Shown here piece after piece: positions 47,201-59,500 of a stretch of DNA of 64,000 nucleotides (its first letter is position 1; each line of letters begins with the position of its first letter). The stretch comes from Larimichthys crocea (lineage: Eukaryota > Chordata > Actinopteri > Sciaenidae), in assembly GCF_000972845.2 (NCBI RefSeq), contig NC_040021.1, forward strand, positions 10,444,908-10,508,907, in the 5' to 3' direction. Both the position numbers and the translations under genes were made by a program. The notes beneath the pieces are model-generated. The model was not told the origin of the DNA. It saw only the letters and a list, made by a program, of their open reading frames with translations, and ran no database searches.

Positions 47201-50200
47201 ATTGATGTATTTTATAGGATAGGCTGCCCTGCATTAATATAAAGTAATAGACATTAGCTCTTACACCTGCTGGAACATTAAAGGGATGTACACATAAATG
47301 CATCAATAATTATAATATTATTCTGAAAACAGGCCATTATTAATTTTTAATTAAAACATATATCTTTAGTATATTTGATGTTTATATCGTTCTTTTACTG
47401 AAGTAAAATTCTGAAAGCAGGCTTTTACTTGTAAAAGTTTGCATACTGTGGTATTGCTATTTTTTACTTTAGTAAAAGATCAGAGTACTTCTTTGACCGC
47501 TGCAAGTAAGTGAGTGTGAAGTCAAGTAGCGTATAAGGTTAAAAAATGGATCAGTGAAGTCTTGTATTTTCAAAATAGTGAATTATATATGTTTTGGGCA
47601 TTTTCATGATTTGTCAAGATCTAAAAAAATATGACTGGTACATTTGCTCCCCTTTTTATTTATTTTATAATTATGTGTCAGCATGTGAACAATCAGAAAC
47701 CTGGCCTGCCTTCCTAAGCTATTAGCTCTATACTGTTCAATGACGACTGTCCACCCCAGCATCAAGACAAACAAAACCAGTCTCCATCCATCGTCCACTC
47801 ACCCCTTGACAAAGATTTTCTCCCCGGCTCCAAGACAAACCCCCACTCTGCCAGGACCCGCGTGTGGTCTCAGGTATCTGGATGCGTCCGCTCACACCTG
47901 TGCTGTCCTGCGGCTGGCCGGTTCACTGTCGACCCCCCGATGTTCTCGGCGGCTTGGTGGCACCGATCACACCTGCTACCACCGGCCCATGGGCGATGCC
48001 TGTTTTGTCCAACATAGCCGGGTCACTTTAGAGAGTGAATTCATCTATTATAGTAGTGTCTATGCCGGCATCCTGCGAGAGTGGTTGGGTGTGTGTGAAG
48101 GTCAGCTCCCCCACCAGCTTAAAATTTTTGGCGTTTGCCTGTAATCTCTTTCGTCTCTTGACATTGCCGTGCAAACAATACCGCTCACTCAGGTGATTCC
48201 TTCATTCACTGACACTGACCGAGAACAGCTGATGGTGGTTGACGGGGAAGTGGTGTGGCTGGCCTATTCGTGCTTCTACGGGATCTCTGACCTGTCCCTC
48301 TGGGCGCTAGCCGAGGCGCCATGTAGCAGCTCCCGATCGTCTTAATCTTCTCCACATAGTGGAAGTACGACTCCTCCAACCAGCTTGTTAGAAGAAACAT
48401 TCAGAGATAAAGAAGTTAACATCGTCTGTCAAACAATCTCTCTGTAATAGTAGAAAGATGACTTATAATTAATGTTTTTTTTTTCACTTTATGACCAAAA
48501 GATGTGAGGTTTCACCTCATCAAAGCCAGCAATGATTTCATTCAGAAGTCGGAGGCAGTCCACTCCTTCATGTTTGATCTCTTTCTCCTCAAAGTACTCA
48601 TTGAAGCCAGCGATGGAGGCAAACATGACACCGACCTCATCGTAGGACTGGGAGTAAAGCTCCTGAATTGAAAATGAAAAAAGTTCATAAATTACAATAA
48701 ACTGTAGAAATGGTGAAGGCTCCCAGTAAATAAAAAGTTCACTTATATTTTAATTGATGCAATAATACAAATGTTTGAGACAAAACATTCAGAGTCAGAG
48801 GTGAGGTCATGGATCTTGCACCTCATCGTGTTGCTCCGGTCCAGAAAATGTCGTGCCACGTGCACAGGAAGGATGTTGTGCAATAGACACTCGTTGTGTT
48901 CCCGCAACTCCCTCATGTCCTCCACTTCCTGCTGGGCCTGCAGACGCCACAGGAAGTCCAACCTGGCTGTGCCTCCCACTGGAAAGTAAAAGGATGGACA
49001 AAATGTTCATACATTGGTCTTAAAATGCAGGTTAGAAAAAAAAAATCCAAACTACAATTAAAATCATTACAAACTAAATTAAACAGCAGCATGACAATAC
49101 CGCCGTATTGTAGAAGACAGCAACAATAAACATGGAGCAGGAGAAGATGGAAATCCTTTTCTCCTGACGTAGTGAGACCTGTAGAAATGAATTCAGGAAG
49201 AGAGATGCAATACAAAGATTTAAAAATGAGACATTTACAGTATACAGTCGTAATAAAACAGTGAATCAACCACCTGTACAGGTTGTACACACAAGTAAAA
49301 AACAGTTGCCGTGTGACCTGTGCATCATATGCGTGGGTGTGAGTGTGAGGAAGGCCAGGTGGATGAGGATAGGAGTAGAACAGCCACGGCCAGCAGCAAC
49401 ACCGCCACTTCAGCAGAGAGTTTAGACGCAGGAAAGACGGCACAGGTCACCATGGCGATCACGCCGACTCAATACAAACACCTGAGAGGACAGAGGAAGT
49501 GAAAGAAGAACGCGAAAATAATGTATTTTTTATGAATTCACTGTCTAAAAGTGGAAATTTAAAATTAATTTCATATAGACCAAATGTTTGAGACGACAGA
49601 CATTGTTTGCACGTATGTTTAGCTGCTGCTGTCTCACCTCGGGGGTAAGTACAGACAGTGAGTGGACGCGAAGCTGTGTTGATTTTGTCCATTACATCGG
49701 CCCTCTCTGTGTCTGTGAGAATGCACCACACCTGGACACAAATATACAAAATCACTGAAGAAGGAGTACACAGACACACATTTCTTATTGTTGACATATT
49801 AAGATTTAAGCTGTTTTAAGCATATATTGGTTATATTTGGATTCAATGCCTGGAAGTGTAGTTTGCTTGTCATCTTAACAGGTCAGCAGGGTGGTAACAG
49901 AGAAGATATGGTACGTAAGAGTGACTGACTGTGCTTTCCACTTTACTAACATTTATGTATTGCAAATCATCCACCTCATATGAGGGGGCACAAATAGTAA
50001 CAGCAGCAGGGAAAACAAAAGTTGTGTCAGGGAAAATAAACTTTATATAACTCTGGCCCTGTGTTGTTTTCAGACTACCCATGTCAATAGAGACCAAACC
50101 AAAAGTTGATGATGATGGCGGTGAGGGTCAGGAGGTTGCGTGCGCACTGTTGTTTCATGGATCCCGAGCAAACTGCTGAAGAGATGGCAGGAGCCGACTT

Positions 50201-52262
50201 GAACTCTTCAGCCAGGGCCAACAACAGCAACAGCACGTAGGCGAGCAGGAAGACGAGAACTGCAGGAAGGCTGGGAGAGAGCCTGCAGAGGACGAACAAC
50301 CCCGAGGAGGATAAGAGGGAGAGAAGGAAGTGAGTTAAAGCAGTGAAATGTTAAACCGAGTTAAATAAAAAAAAAAGAGTGTGTGAACTACATGCTAAAA
50401 AAGTGTGAAATTAAGGATGTGGGTTAAGATTCAAAAGTTTAATTATCAATACTACCACCAGATGGCACGCAAAGTAACCTTTTGTGAGCTGCTTGAAAGC
50501 TGATATTATCAATTGAGAAAAAGCTACATTGATTTTAGTATATTCGAATAAGTTTAATTATCATCTTAAGCTTGTAATCCAAAACTTATCGAACTCTCCG
50601 TGTTATACTCACCACCTGGTTCGATGCATACTAACCTGAGTCAACCACTACCTTTGTTGTTGTTGGTTTACATTCCAGGTAATATTAATGTGAAAATATA
50701 ATTGATTCGGACATATTATTGAAAACTACAGAGTGAAGTTAGATTAACACACATGCTGACTTGCTAGCTTTGTTGGTGTCCTCCTGGTGCAGGAATGAGT
50801 AATCGACCAGCCATGGAGGAAGAGGGCATGATGAGAGGAGCACACTAGTGTTGGAGGTGAACATTTCATCTCCATCGGGAGAACTGGACCGACCAAAACA
50901 GATAAAATATGATGAAGATGTGTAGCTCATAAACTCGTTTCCTCCTACCAAACACTGTTTGAACCCTCATCCACACCGACTCACCTTGTCCTCAATGTGT
51001 GTGTCTTTGAAACACAGTGTCAGCGGAGTGAGGTGCTCCCTGTGCAACGCTCACTGCTTCGAACCTCAATAGCATGTTTGATGCGTTTTGATCTCTCTGG
51101 AGGTAGAGTGCCAAATGTTGTAGGCAGTGAGCCATGTTAAAAGAGGCCAGGATCGCAAAGAGAAGAACATGATGGTGTGAGAAGAACCAGGGTTAAAGAA
51201 CCTCAACAATGTCTTGTGCTATAGGAATTAGGATTGAAACATTTACTACCTAGGCCTAACAATAATTCCCTGCACATACACTGTTCATGTTAATGGCGTT
51301 CCCGAAGGGCGTCCTGGGGTCCAGGTTCGATCGTTTTCAGGACTTTGGGAGGTCGATATGCTCAAATTTGTTATTTCCCTCCTGAGGGCAGATGAGGAAA
51401 GTGTCGATATTGTGTTTGAGCAGAAACTCGTTCCTGTCACGGCCGTGACCGTCTTCTGTTTTGTAGTTCCCTGTAGAGACAGTCTAGATCGGCCCTCGAA
51501 TGTGGATGCGCCGGATGAGATAGAACAGAAGCAGGGGAAATGACTGATGAGAAGAAATCTCACGAAAAAAGAAATTAATAATTTTGCCTGAAGTCAACTG
51601 TCTACGTAAAAGTTACTGTGTGTTGCAGTGTTTCTATGATTGGATCCGCTGTTGAAATCTAGGACAAAATTACAAATGTACCTTAAAAGTTGACTACATT
51701 TCAAAATTACAGGACATTTTTTTGTCTGTGGAGGGCCTGCAACTCTGTGAGTCATTTTAATTACATTTTATTTTATTACTACATTTAAGATGGCAAATAT
51801 GATCACAGATAGAGGATAACAGTAGGCTCTAGGTGGCTTTATATAAAATATGGTAACCTGGGCTGACAGAGACCATTACCCTGGAATGCCCCAGCCTCCA
51901 ACATGTTGGCAATACCCACATCCCAGACCAAGACATAAACTGCCATTTCTGCAGACCCAACACCCCAACAGGACAGAGCCTGAGTGATTCCCGACCCTCA
52001 TAGCATGTTGAAGTTCAGCTCCGCCGCAACATACCTAAAGTAAAATTACAGAGAGTGGTACTTTGTATTTCGTTTACAGGAGATGGCATGATAATAACCC
52101 TTCAAGAACTCCAGCGAGTTAAGACTGACCGTATGGTGGTTGATCATAGCCCGGCCCAGCTCAACACAATTGACTGCATGGGCGCGCTTGGCCTCAGGGA
52201 CACCTGACACACGTAGTACAATCGCCAGTATCTTTATCCTTAGGCAGTGTGCTCCTGTGATG
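43960..52262. repeat. Large duplicated block, copy A (indel-rich)
   Basis: About 8.3 kb collinear in direct orientation with 53270-61791. It starts inside a LINE tail and stops at the N gap at 52263. Differences from copy B are mainly 1- to few-base indels, in introns, spacers and exons alike. Confidence 0.92.
46532..52262 (-). pseudogene. Disrupted partial copy of the adcy8-like gene (copy A)
   Basis: This carries degraded versions of 15 exons (about 52260-52140, 52030-51888, 51510-51283, 51165-51000, 50900-50775, 50290-50085, 49735-49640, 49480-49320, 49180-49095, 48985-48830, 48663-48518, 48385-48300, 48220-48105, 48010-47800, 46770-46555). Many exons carry frameshifting indels: the last exon lacks two bases relative to copy B and loses the conserved reading of its tail, and the first here loses single bases in the metal-binding GDCYYC region. 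The 5' exons are absent. It cannot encode a cyclase as written. The indel-only pattern, equal in introns and exons, suggests poor base quality (unpolished long reads) rather than neutral decay, but a real pseudogene is not excluded. Confidence 0.85.
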
Positions 52263-52272
52263 NNNNNNNNNN
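52263..52272. other. Assembly gap of 10 N
   Basis: Ten ambiguous bases. To the left, copy A ends about 8 bp beyond the acceptor of its most 5' exon. To the right, unrelated coq9 sequence begins in mid-exon. The gap size is probably nominal. Confidence 1.
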
Positions 52273-52662
52273 CAGGATTCGAGCCTGGAGCTGCTCCTCC
52301 GTCTCGTACTCCTCGCCCTGCTCTCCGCTCTGGTCCTGGTAACTGTCCACGGACACGCAAACAGGTTAAGCATCTCTCGCATCATCGATCAGGTCTGTGC
52401 TGTGTCTGTGTGTGTGTGTAGCATCTGACCGACCTGGTGTTTGGCCTGGAGGCCTGTTCGGCTGCAGCGCCTTCATGAGACGCTGTTGCTGTGTTGTCCT
52501 GTTCGGCCGAGTGAGCCTGGTAGTGCTCGTGGAAGGTCGTGGACGAAGAGGAAGGAGGAGGTTTGTCGGATTTAAAGTCGTCCTGAAGCCTCGGCGCTGC
52601 GCGGTGGAAGCCTCGGCTCAGGCTGCTGCATTGAGGAGTTGTTGCTGTCGGTGCAGCCACCA
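52273..52662 (-). CDS. coq9: COQ9 (ubiquinone biosynthesis) fragment: one full exon and one partial exon
   Basis: The minus exon 52662-52434 (CAG acceptor, GT donor) encodes CSSLSRGFHRAAPRLQDDF then a Ser/Pro-rich stretch ending RPNT, the variable mitochondrial targeting and linker region of COQ9. The next exon starts at 52342 (acceptor GTGGACAG) and reads YQDQSGEQGEEYETEEQLQA then RIL before running into the N gap. This matches the conserved COQ9 start (DYESEEQLQHRIL in mammals). The junction restores a Ser codon (AG+T). COQ9 is a mitochondrial TetR-like-fold lipid-binding protein that delivers CoQ precursors to COQ7. The first exon and everything 3' of RIL are missing. A lone coq9 piece between two adcy copies is probably a misjoin. 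Confidence 0.85.
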
Positions 52663-53269
52663 CTGCAGAGAGCAACACAGTCATGAGCATCAACAAAACA
52701 TGGACATCCATGGACAAAAACATACACGATATTCAGTATTTTATTCATGCAACTCCACAAATGACTCCTTGATGAACAGCAACCCTGCCGACCATTACCA
52801 GAACCGACAACACTGTGGAAACATTCAGGTTTCTGCCAGAACCTAAAGTGGGAGCTCAACACAGGCCCAGCAGAGGACGGACTGAACCATTCAGTCTGTC
52901 CTCAGGACATGTAACACGTCCAGATCTCTGCAGATCCATCACACCCCGGACAAAAAACCCAAACTAAACCGCTCTGCAGATCTCCAGGCCGTCACCGTGA
53001 TCACCAGACACAAAATATCAGCAACTTTACCTGTAAATTTTCACTGTATATATTTAGTTATTTTAACATGTAAATATCATCACTCATATTCACTCTACTC
53101 ATGCTTTTCATGATGTATGTACATGTACACAAAACAACCTCCTTACAGCAGCATTGCTACCTACTGCTGCCCGATCTGTCTACAAATATAACTGCTGTGC
53201 ATAGTTACATGTTCTTCCTTCCCATAAACTTTAATTTATACTGTGATTATACACACAGTTTACATATAT
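52663..53269. other. Sequence between the coq9 fragment and duplication copy B; no gene seen
   Basis: Probably coq9 intron 1 (minus). I looked for a COQ9 first exon and did not find one. An AT-rich, repeat-like part begins after about 53030. Confidence 0.4.
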
Positions 53270-53575
53270 TTCATTTTTGATAGACTTCACTGTGTACACT
53301 GTAAATTATGTCCATGCTGTTATATTACCATACTTATACTTATATTTATACTAATAATTCTGTTTACACTGTGCCATATTGCCACACGGATGTCATATTT
53401 TTAGATTTGTATATTTTTATTTTAGATTTTTTACATCTTTTACTTATATTTTATATTTCATGTTTATGCTGTTTGCACCGGGATATGAGGGAAACGAAAT
53501 TTCAATACTCTGTATGTCCTGTACCTACAGCAGCATTGACAATAAAGTAGACTTACTTGATTTATCTTATCTTAG
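53270..53575 (+). repeat. LINE tail at the left boundary of duplication copy B
   Basis: It corresponds to about 43960-44270, ending 'gcattgacaataaagtagac' and TTATC-type repeats. Both copies of the large block begin in this element. Confidence 0.75.
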
Positions 53576-56500
53576 AGAACCAATCCACATCTGGACACCT
53601 GAATATCTTCTACAAAAAGTAGGTCCACATCTTGTGGATGCAGTGCTGTAATAATTTAGCTTGAAACTCTGATTTCAGAAACTGCATTAAACTCTTTATC
53701 AAGTGTAAATGTTGTGGTGGTAATCTATGCAAGTCTTCAGCGGACATATATTCATACATTTAATCTAGTTGTAGTTTCCAGCTACAGAGTGATGCATCTT
53801 TCACAATAGACGATCGAGGAAGCGCCCCTGGAATACCCGCGCGAGTCTCAGGCAGAAATAGTCGAGTTCAGAGAAGTCACGCAGAGATGATCTTTGTTTA
53901 TAAAGGAGGATATATTTAATATTCTAAATATCTAAATACTCAATAACTCAATTTGTTTCAGTTTCCATACACACCACATGATCACACACCTTTTATTTAT
54001 TTATCTTTTGGACTTCTTCATTTTGATAATGAGCATTTGTGCATTTAAAATATTCTGCACACTGTGAACTTTTGCACATTACCTACATGTATTTATACTT
54101 ACTTATATTTTTTAATGTTGTCTTCACTGTCATGCACCTATAACACCAAGACAAATTATTTATATGTGAAAACCTACTTGGCAGTAAATCTGATTCTGAT
54201 TATGGTGATTGGTAAAGTTAGCAAACAACCTCTAACACATGCAAGCTTGATTGTGCCTTTGTTGCTTCATCCAGCATGTGAAGAGAGCCCTGCAGGCTTC
54301 AGCTGATCTGGAGCAAAAATGTTTTTTCGGGTTCTTTAAAAAGTTAGTGTCAGTGGTGCAGTAAAGATCATCCTGCTTCTTGGTTGCTGCTGTATGGTCA
54401 AGCAAATTGTCTGTGCAGATTGTCAACTGAAGATCAACCTGTTGTCTGTTTGTTGTGTGTCTTCGAGTGCTTGTCTCTTGGTCCAGAGGTCTCAACCGAT
54501 CATTTTACAAAACTAACAGACACACGAATCTTAAACACAGATTTGTCCTGCTGAAAGAAAAGATGAATCAGGTGGTAATAATGTGCTTAAGGTGTAAATG
54601 TTGATTGATGGAAACACGGGAGCTTGAATGCATCAGATTGAATCGTGCACACAGTTAAAATAACACCATTAGATTTGTCATCATTACTGGTTTTATTAGA
54701 AGAAAGTGTAGACTGTTAAATGTTTTAGTAAAACGTATGAAAAATCTATATATCAAACAAACAATAAATAACACAATGTCATTATTTTGTTGTTACACAT
54801 TTTATTTCCACAATGCCAATTTTAGAAAACCTTACTTTGTTTTATAGATACAAATCTTTGAGCTATAAAACAAACATGGATGAAAACTTTCAGTTATTTT
54901 CTTACATTTTGACCATGACTTAAAATGTATACATTTCTTTTATTTAGTTTACCTACTTTTGAAAAAGTTTGATATACTAAATAAAGTAGATAAAGTCCTT
55001 CAGTTGAAATATAAAAAAAACAAGTGACAAGTTATTTTTTATTTACAGTAACAACATGTATCAGGCCTACAATATAAATATCATATAAACACTTTAGTGT
55101 CTTTATATGATTATTACATGAAAACAACCTTCTGTGTCATTTGGTTTCAGTATACAAGAAGAGGAGCGACATGGGAGGTGGTTTTGACATAAAACAGACA
55201 CCTTTGTTGAGTTTCTCTGTTACGCTGCAAATATAACCACAGTTAAGTAACAGATGTGAGAGTAATGAGAGTATTGAAGTGAAGCTGAAGTGTGATTTTT
55301 CAGAGATTCACTGACAGCAGACACACGAGAGCTACACATAAAGGTATTTACAGAAAAATAATGTACAATATGAAACCAAGCAGCAGTTGATCCATAAATA
55401 AAAAAGACTTCTGTTTGCTGGATTATGTTGACCAACTTACAAATACAAAAAAATGTAATGACACAAACTGCAAGAATGATGCAAGATGAAGAAAAAAACC
55501 ACCACTACGTATTGTATAGGCCATTGGTAGTCTATGAGAGGTTGAGCTGGTTGTTTTGAGGTATTCTGCTGTTTTGCAGTTTTGGCTTAGAGGTCTGAGG
55601 ATTTGCTGGAGAAATATCCCAGCCAGAAAAAAAGAGACGTGTGATTATTTATGGCAATTAAAAAAAAAAACAGAAAGCAGTGCTCTCAAGATACAGACTA
55701 AAAGAGGACAGTAGGACAGTTTTGTAACACATCATTCTGTGTGATAGCTACACATGAATGAATTCCCATCAGTACATAGTACATCCTTTAATACTTAATA
55801 ATTAGATGACTACCCGTTACAGCCTCTTCTCCTTTTGTGCAGCTAACTGAGTTATGGTAAACATGGCTGCTGTTTGTGCCCCTCTACCTGCAGTCATCTG
55901 ACCTTAACAGCATTAAGGTTTGCAGGGACTCAGACTGAACCCCCCATTGGTCTCTCTCATCTTTTCCTTGTTTCTGGCCTGGACGAGACCAAACACCACT
56001 CCTGCTAGTGTCATGCGTCCTCCTCTCCGCTCCTCGAATTGGCCATCTGTTCCTGCGTTGGCCCTCTTGGTGCGCATGGTGCTGATGAAATAGGTGCGTA
56101 CTTTCCCCTGACGCTCGCTCACCTACAGAGACAGCAGAGGTCACAAAGCGTTGACATCCTTTCTCAGTGAGCCTCGAGGTTTTTATTATAGAGAGACAAT
56201 GCTGTGACTCTCTGTCTGTTGTTTGTCTCCACCAGTAGATGTCCCCCTTGTTTTATTGTCAGAGCCAGCATGACCCTCAACATGAAGCACCGATTTTAAA
56301 TTAAATTTTATTATTATTATTTGCACTTCTGCTTTTCCTGCTGTGACATGTCAAAAAGTCTCCCGTATAAAGGGACATTTCTACAAATGGGCAAAAATTG
56401 AAACAGAAAATTAATGTCTGTGAATGCTCAGGCAGTTTTAACTAGTCTATTATTTAAAGGACACCTGTGCAATAACAGCTATTTCAACAGGACATGTGAG

Positions 56501-59500
56501 TACTGTAAAATTTAGGTAATGGAGTATTTCCAACCTTTATATTCTACTCGACTCTTTACTCTTTAGTTTACTTTGCAGATCCTGATTAATAATAAATATT
56601 GATGTATTTTATAGGATAGGCTGCCCTGCAGTATATAAAGTAATAGACATTAGCTCTGACTATACCTGCTGGAAATTACAAGGGGCGTTCTGTATAACTA
56701 GTAGACTACATTTACCTTTGGTAGGCTACTTTAAATATATTTTGATGATAATAATTGTTTACTTTTACTTAAGTAAACATCTGAATGCAGGCTTTTATTT
56801 GTAACAGAGTATTTGTACACTGTGGTATTGCTATTTTTTACTTTAGTAAAAGATCTTTAGTACTTCTTTGACCGCTGCAAGTAAGTGAGTGTGAAGTCAA
56901 GTAGCATATAAGGTTAAAAAATGGATACAGTGAAAGTCTTGTATTTTCAAAAATAGTGAATTATATTATGTTTTGGGCATTTCAATGATATGTCAAGATA
57001 TAAAAAAATATGACTGGTAACATTTGTTCCACCCTTTTTTAAAAAAAATTTAATTATTGAAATTAATTATTACGTGTACAGCATGTGAACAATCAGAAAA
57101 GCCTGAGCCTGACCTTCACTAAAGCTATTAGCTACTATACTGTTCAATGACAGACTGTACAAACACCACCAGCATCAAGACACAAAAAACAGTTTCCATC
57201 CATCGTCCACTCACCCCCTTGACAAAGATTTCTCCACGTAGCTCCAAGACAAACCCCCACTCTGCCAGGACCCTGCGTGTGGTCTCAGGTATCTGGATGC
57301 GTCCGCTCACACCTGTGCTGTCCATGCGGCTGGCCAGGTTTACTGTCGACCCCCAGATGTCATACTGCGGCTTGGTGGCACCGATCACACCTGCTACCAC
57401 CGGCCCATGGGCGATGCCTGTTTTAGTCCAACAAAACCAGGAGGTCACTTTAGAGAGTGAATTAATCAGTATTAATAGTAGTGTCTATGACACCAGGCAT
57501 CCTCGCAGAGAGTGGTTGGAGAGTGTGTGTGAAGGTCAGATACTTACCCACACGCAGCTTAAAATTTTTGCCAGTTTGCCTGTTAATCTCTTTCAAGGTC
57601 TCTTGCATTGCCAGTGCAAACAATACCAGCTCACTCAGGTGATTCCATTCATTCATAGACACCTGATAGAGAGAAACAGATAGATGGATGGTTAGAAACA
57701 CTGAGGGAATGATGGTGAATGATGGATGGGCAAATGTATAGTGGAATTTCTACAAGAGGATCTCTGACCTGTCCCTCTGGAGCTAAGCCAGAGGCAGCCA
57801 TGTAGCAGCTCCCGATCGTCTTAATCTTCTCCACATAGTGGAAGTACGACTCCTCCAACAGCTTGTTAGAAGAAACATTCAGAGATAAAGAAGTTGTACA
57901 TCGTCTGTCAAACAATCTTTCTGTAATAGATAGAAAGATGACTTATAATTAATGTTTTTTTTTCTCTTTATGATACCAAAAAATGTGAGGTTTCACCTCA
58001 TCAAAGCCAGCAATGATTTCATTCAGAAGTCGGAGGCAGTCCACTCCTTCATGTTTGATCTCTTTCTCCTCAAAGTACTCATTGAAGCCAGCGATGGAGG
58101 CAAACATGACACCGACCTCATCGTAGGACTGGGAGTAAAGCTCCTGAATTGAAAATGAAGAAAAAAGTTCAATAAATTACAATAAACTGTAGAAATGTGT
58201 GAAGGCTCCCAGTAAATAAAAAGTTCACTTATATATTTATACTTGATGCAATAATACAAATCGTTTGAGACAAAACATTCAGAGTCAGAGGTGAGGTCAT
58301 GGATCTCTGCACCTCATCGTTGTTGCTCCGGTCCAGAAAATGTCGTGCCACGTGCACAGGAAGGATGTTGTGCAATAGACACTCGTTGTGTTCCCGCAAC
58401 TCCCTCATGTCCTCCACTTCCTGCTGGGCCTGCAGACGCCACAGGAAGTCCAACCTGGCTGTTGCCTCCCACTGGAAAGTAAAAGGATGGACAAAATGTT
58501 CAGTCATTTGGTCTTGATAATGCAGGTTAGAAAAAAAATATCCAAACTACAATTAAAATATTACAAACTAAATGAAACAGCAGCATGACATTACCTGCCG
58601 TCCATTGTAGAAGACAGCAACAATAAACATGAGCATGAGAAGGATGGAAATTCCTTTTCTCCTGACGTAGTGAGACCTGCAGAAATGAATTCATGAAGAA
58701 AGATGCAATACAAAGATTTAAAAATGAGACATTTACAGTAATACAGTAGTAATAAAACAGTGAATCAACCACCCGTACAGGTGTACACACAAGTAAAAAC
58801 AGTTGTCGTGTGACCTGTGCATCATATCGTGGCGTGTGAGTGTGAGGAAGGCCAGGTGGATGAGGTAGGAGTAGACAGCCACGGCCAGCAGCAACACCGC
58901 CAACTTCAGCAGAGAGTTTAGACGCAGGAAGACGGCACAGGTCACCATGGCGATCACGCCGCTCAATACAAACACCTGAGGAGACAGAGGGAGTGAAGAC
59001 GCTGAAAATAATGTATTTTTTATGAATTCACTGTGTCATTTCATATGAGAGCAAATGTTTGAGACGACAGACATTGTTTGCACGTATGTTTAAGCTGCTG
59101 CTGTCCTCACCTCGGGGTAAGTACAGACAGTGAGTGGACGCGAAGCTGTGTTGATTTTGTCCATTACATCAGCATCTCCTGTGTCTGTGAGAATGCACCA
59201 TACCTGGACACAAATATACAAATCACTGAAAGAAGGAGTACACAGACACACATTTCTTATTGTTGACATATTAAGATTTAAGCTGTTTTAAGCATATTTT
59301 GGTTATATTTGGATTCAAGTGCCTGGAAGTGTAGTTTGCTTGTCATCTTAACATGTCAGCAGGGTGGTAACAGGAGAAGATATGGTACAGTAAGAGTGAC
59401 TGACTGTGCTTTCCACTTTACTAACATTTATGTATTTTGCAAATCATCCACCTCATAGGAGGGGGCACAAAGAGTACAACAGCAGGAAAAAAAAGTTGTG

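Noticed and set aside
52434..52723. Apparent secreted peptide precursor (hydrophobic start MDVHVLLMLMTVLLSAVVA, minus)
   Set aside because: The hydrophobic start is intronic read-through upstream of the CAG acceptor at 52663-52668; the downstream part is COQ9 exon 2.
52397..52846. 149-aa plus-strand ORF
   Set aside because: Antisense of the coq9 exon; the minus strand carries the recognisable COQ9 sequence with correct splice sites.
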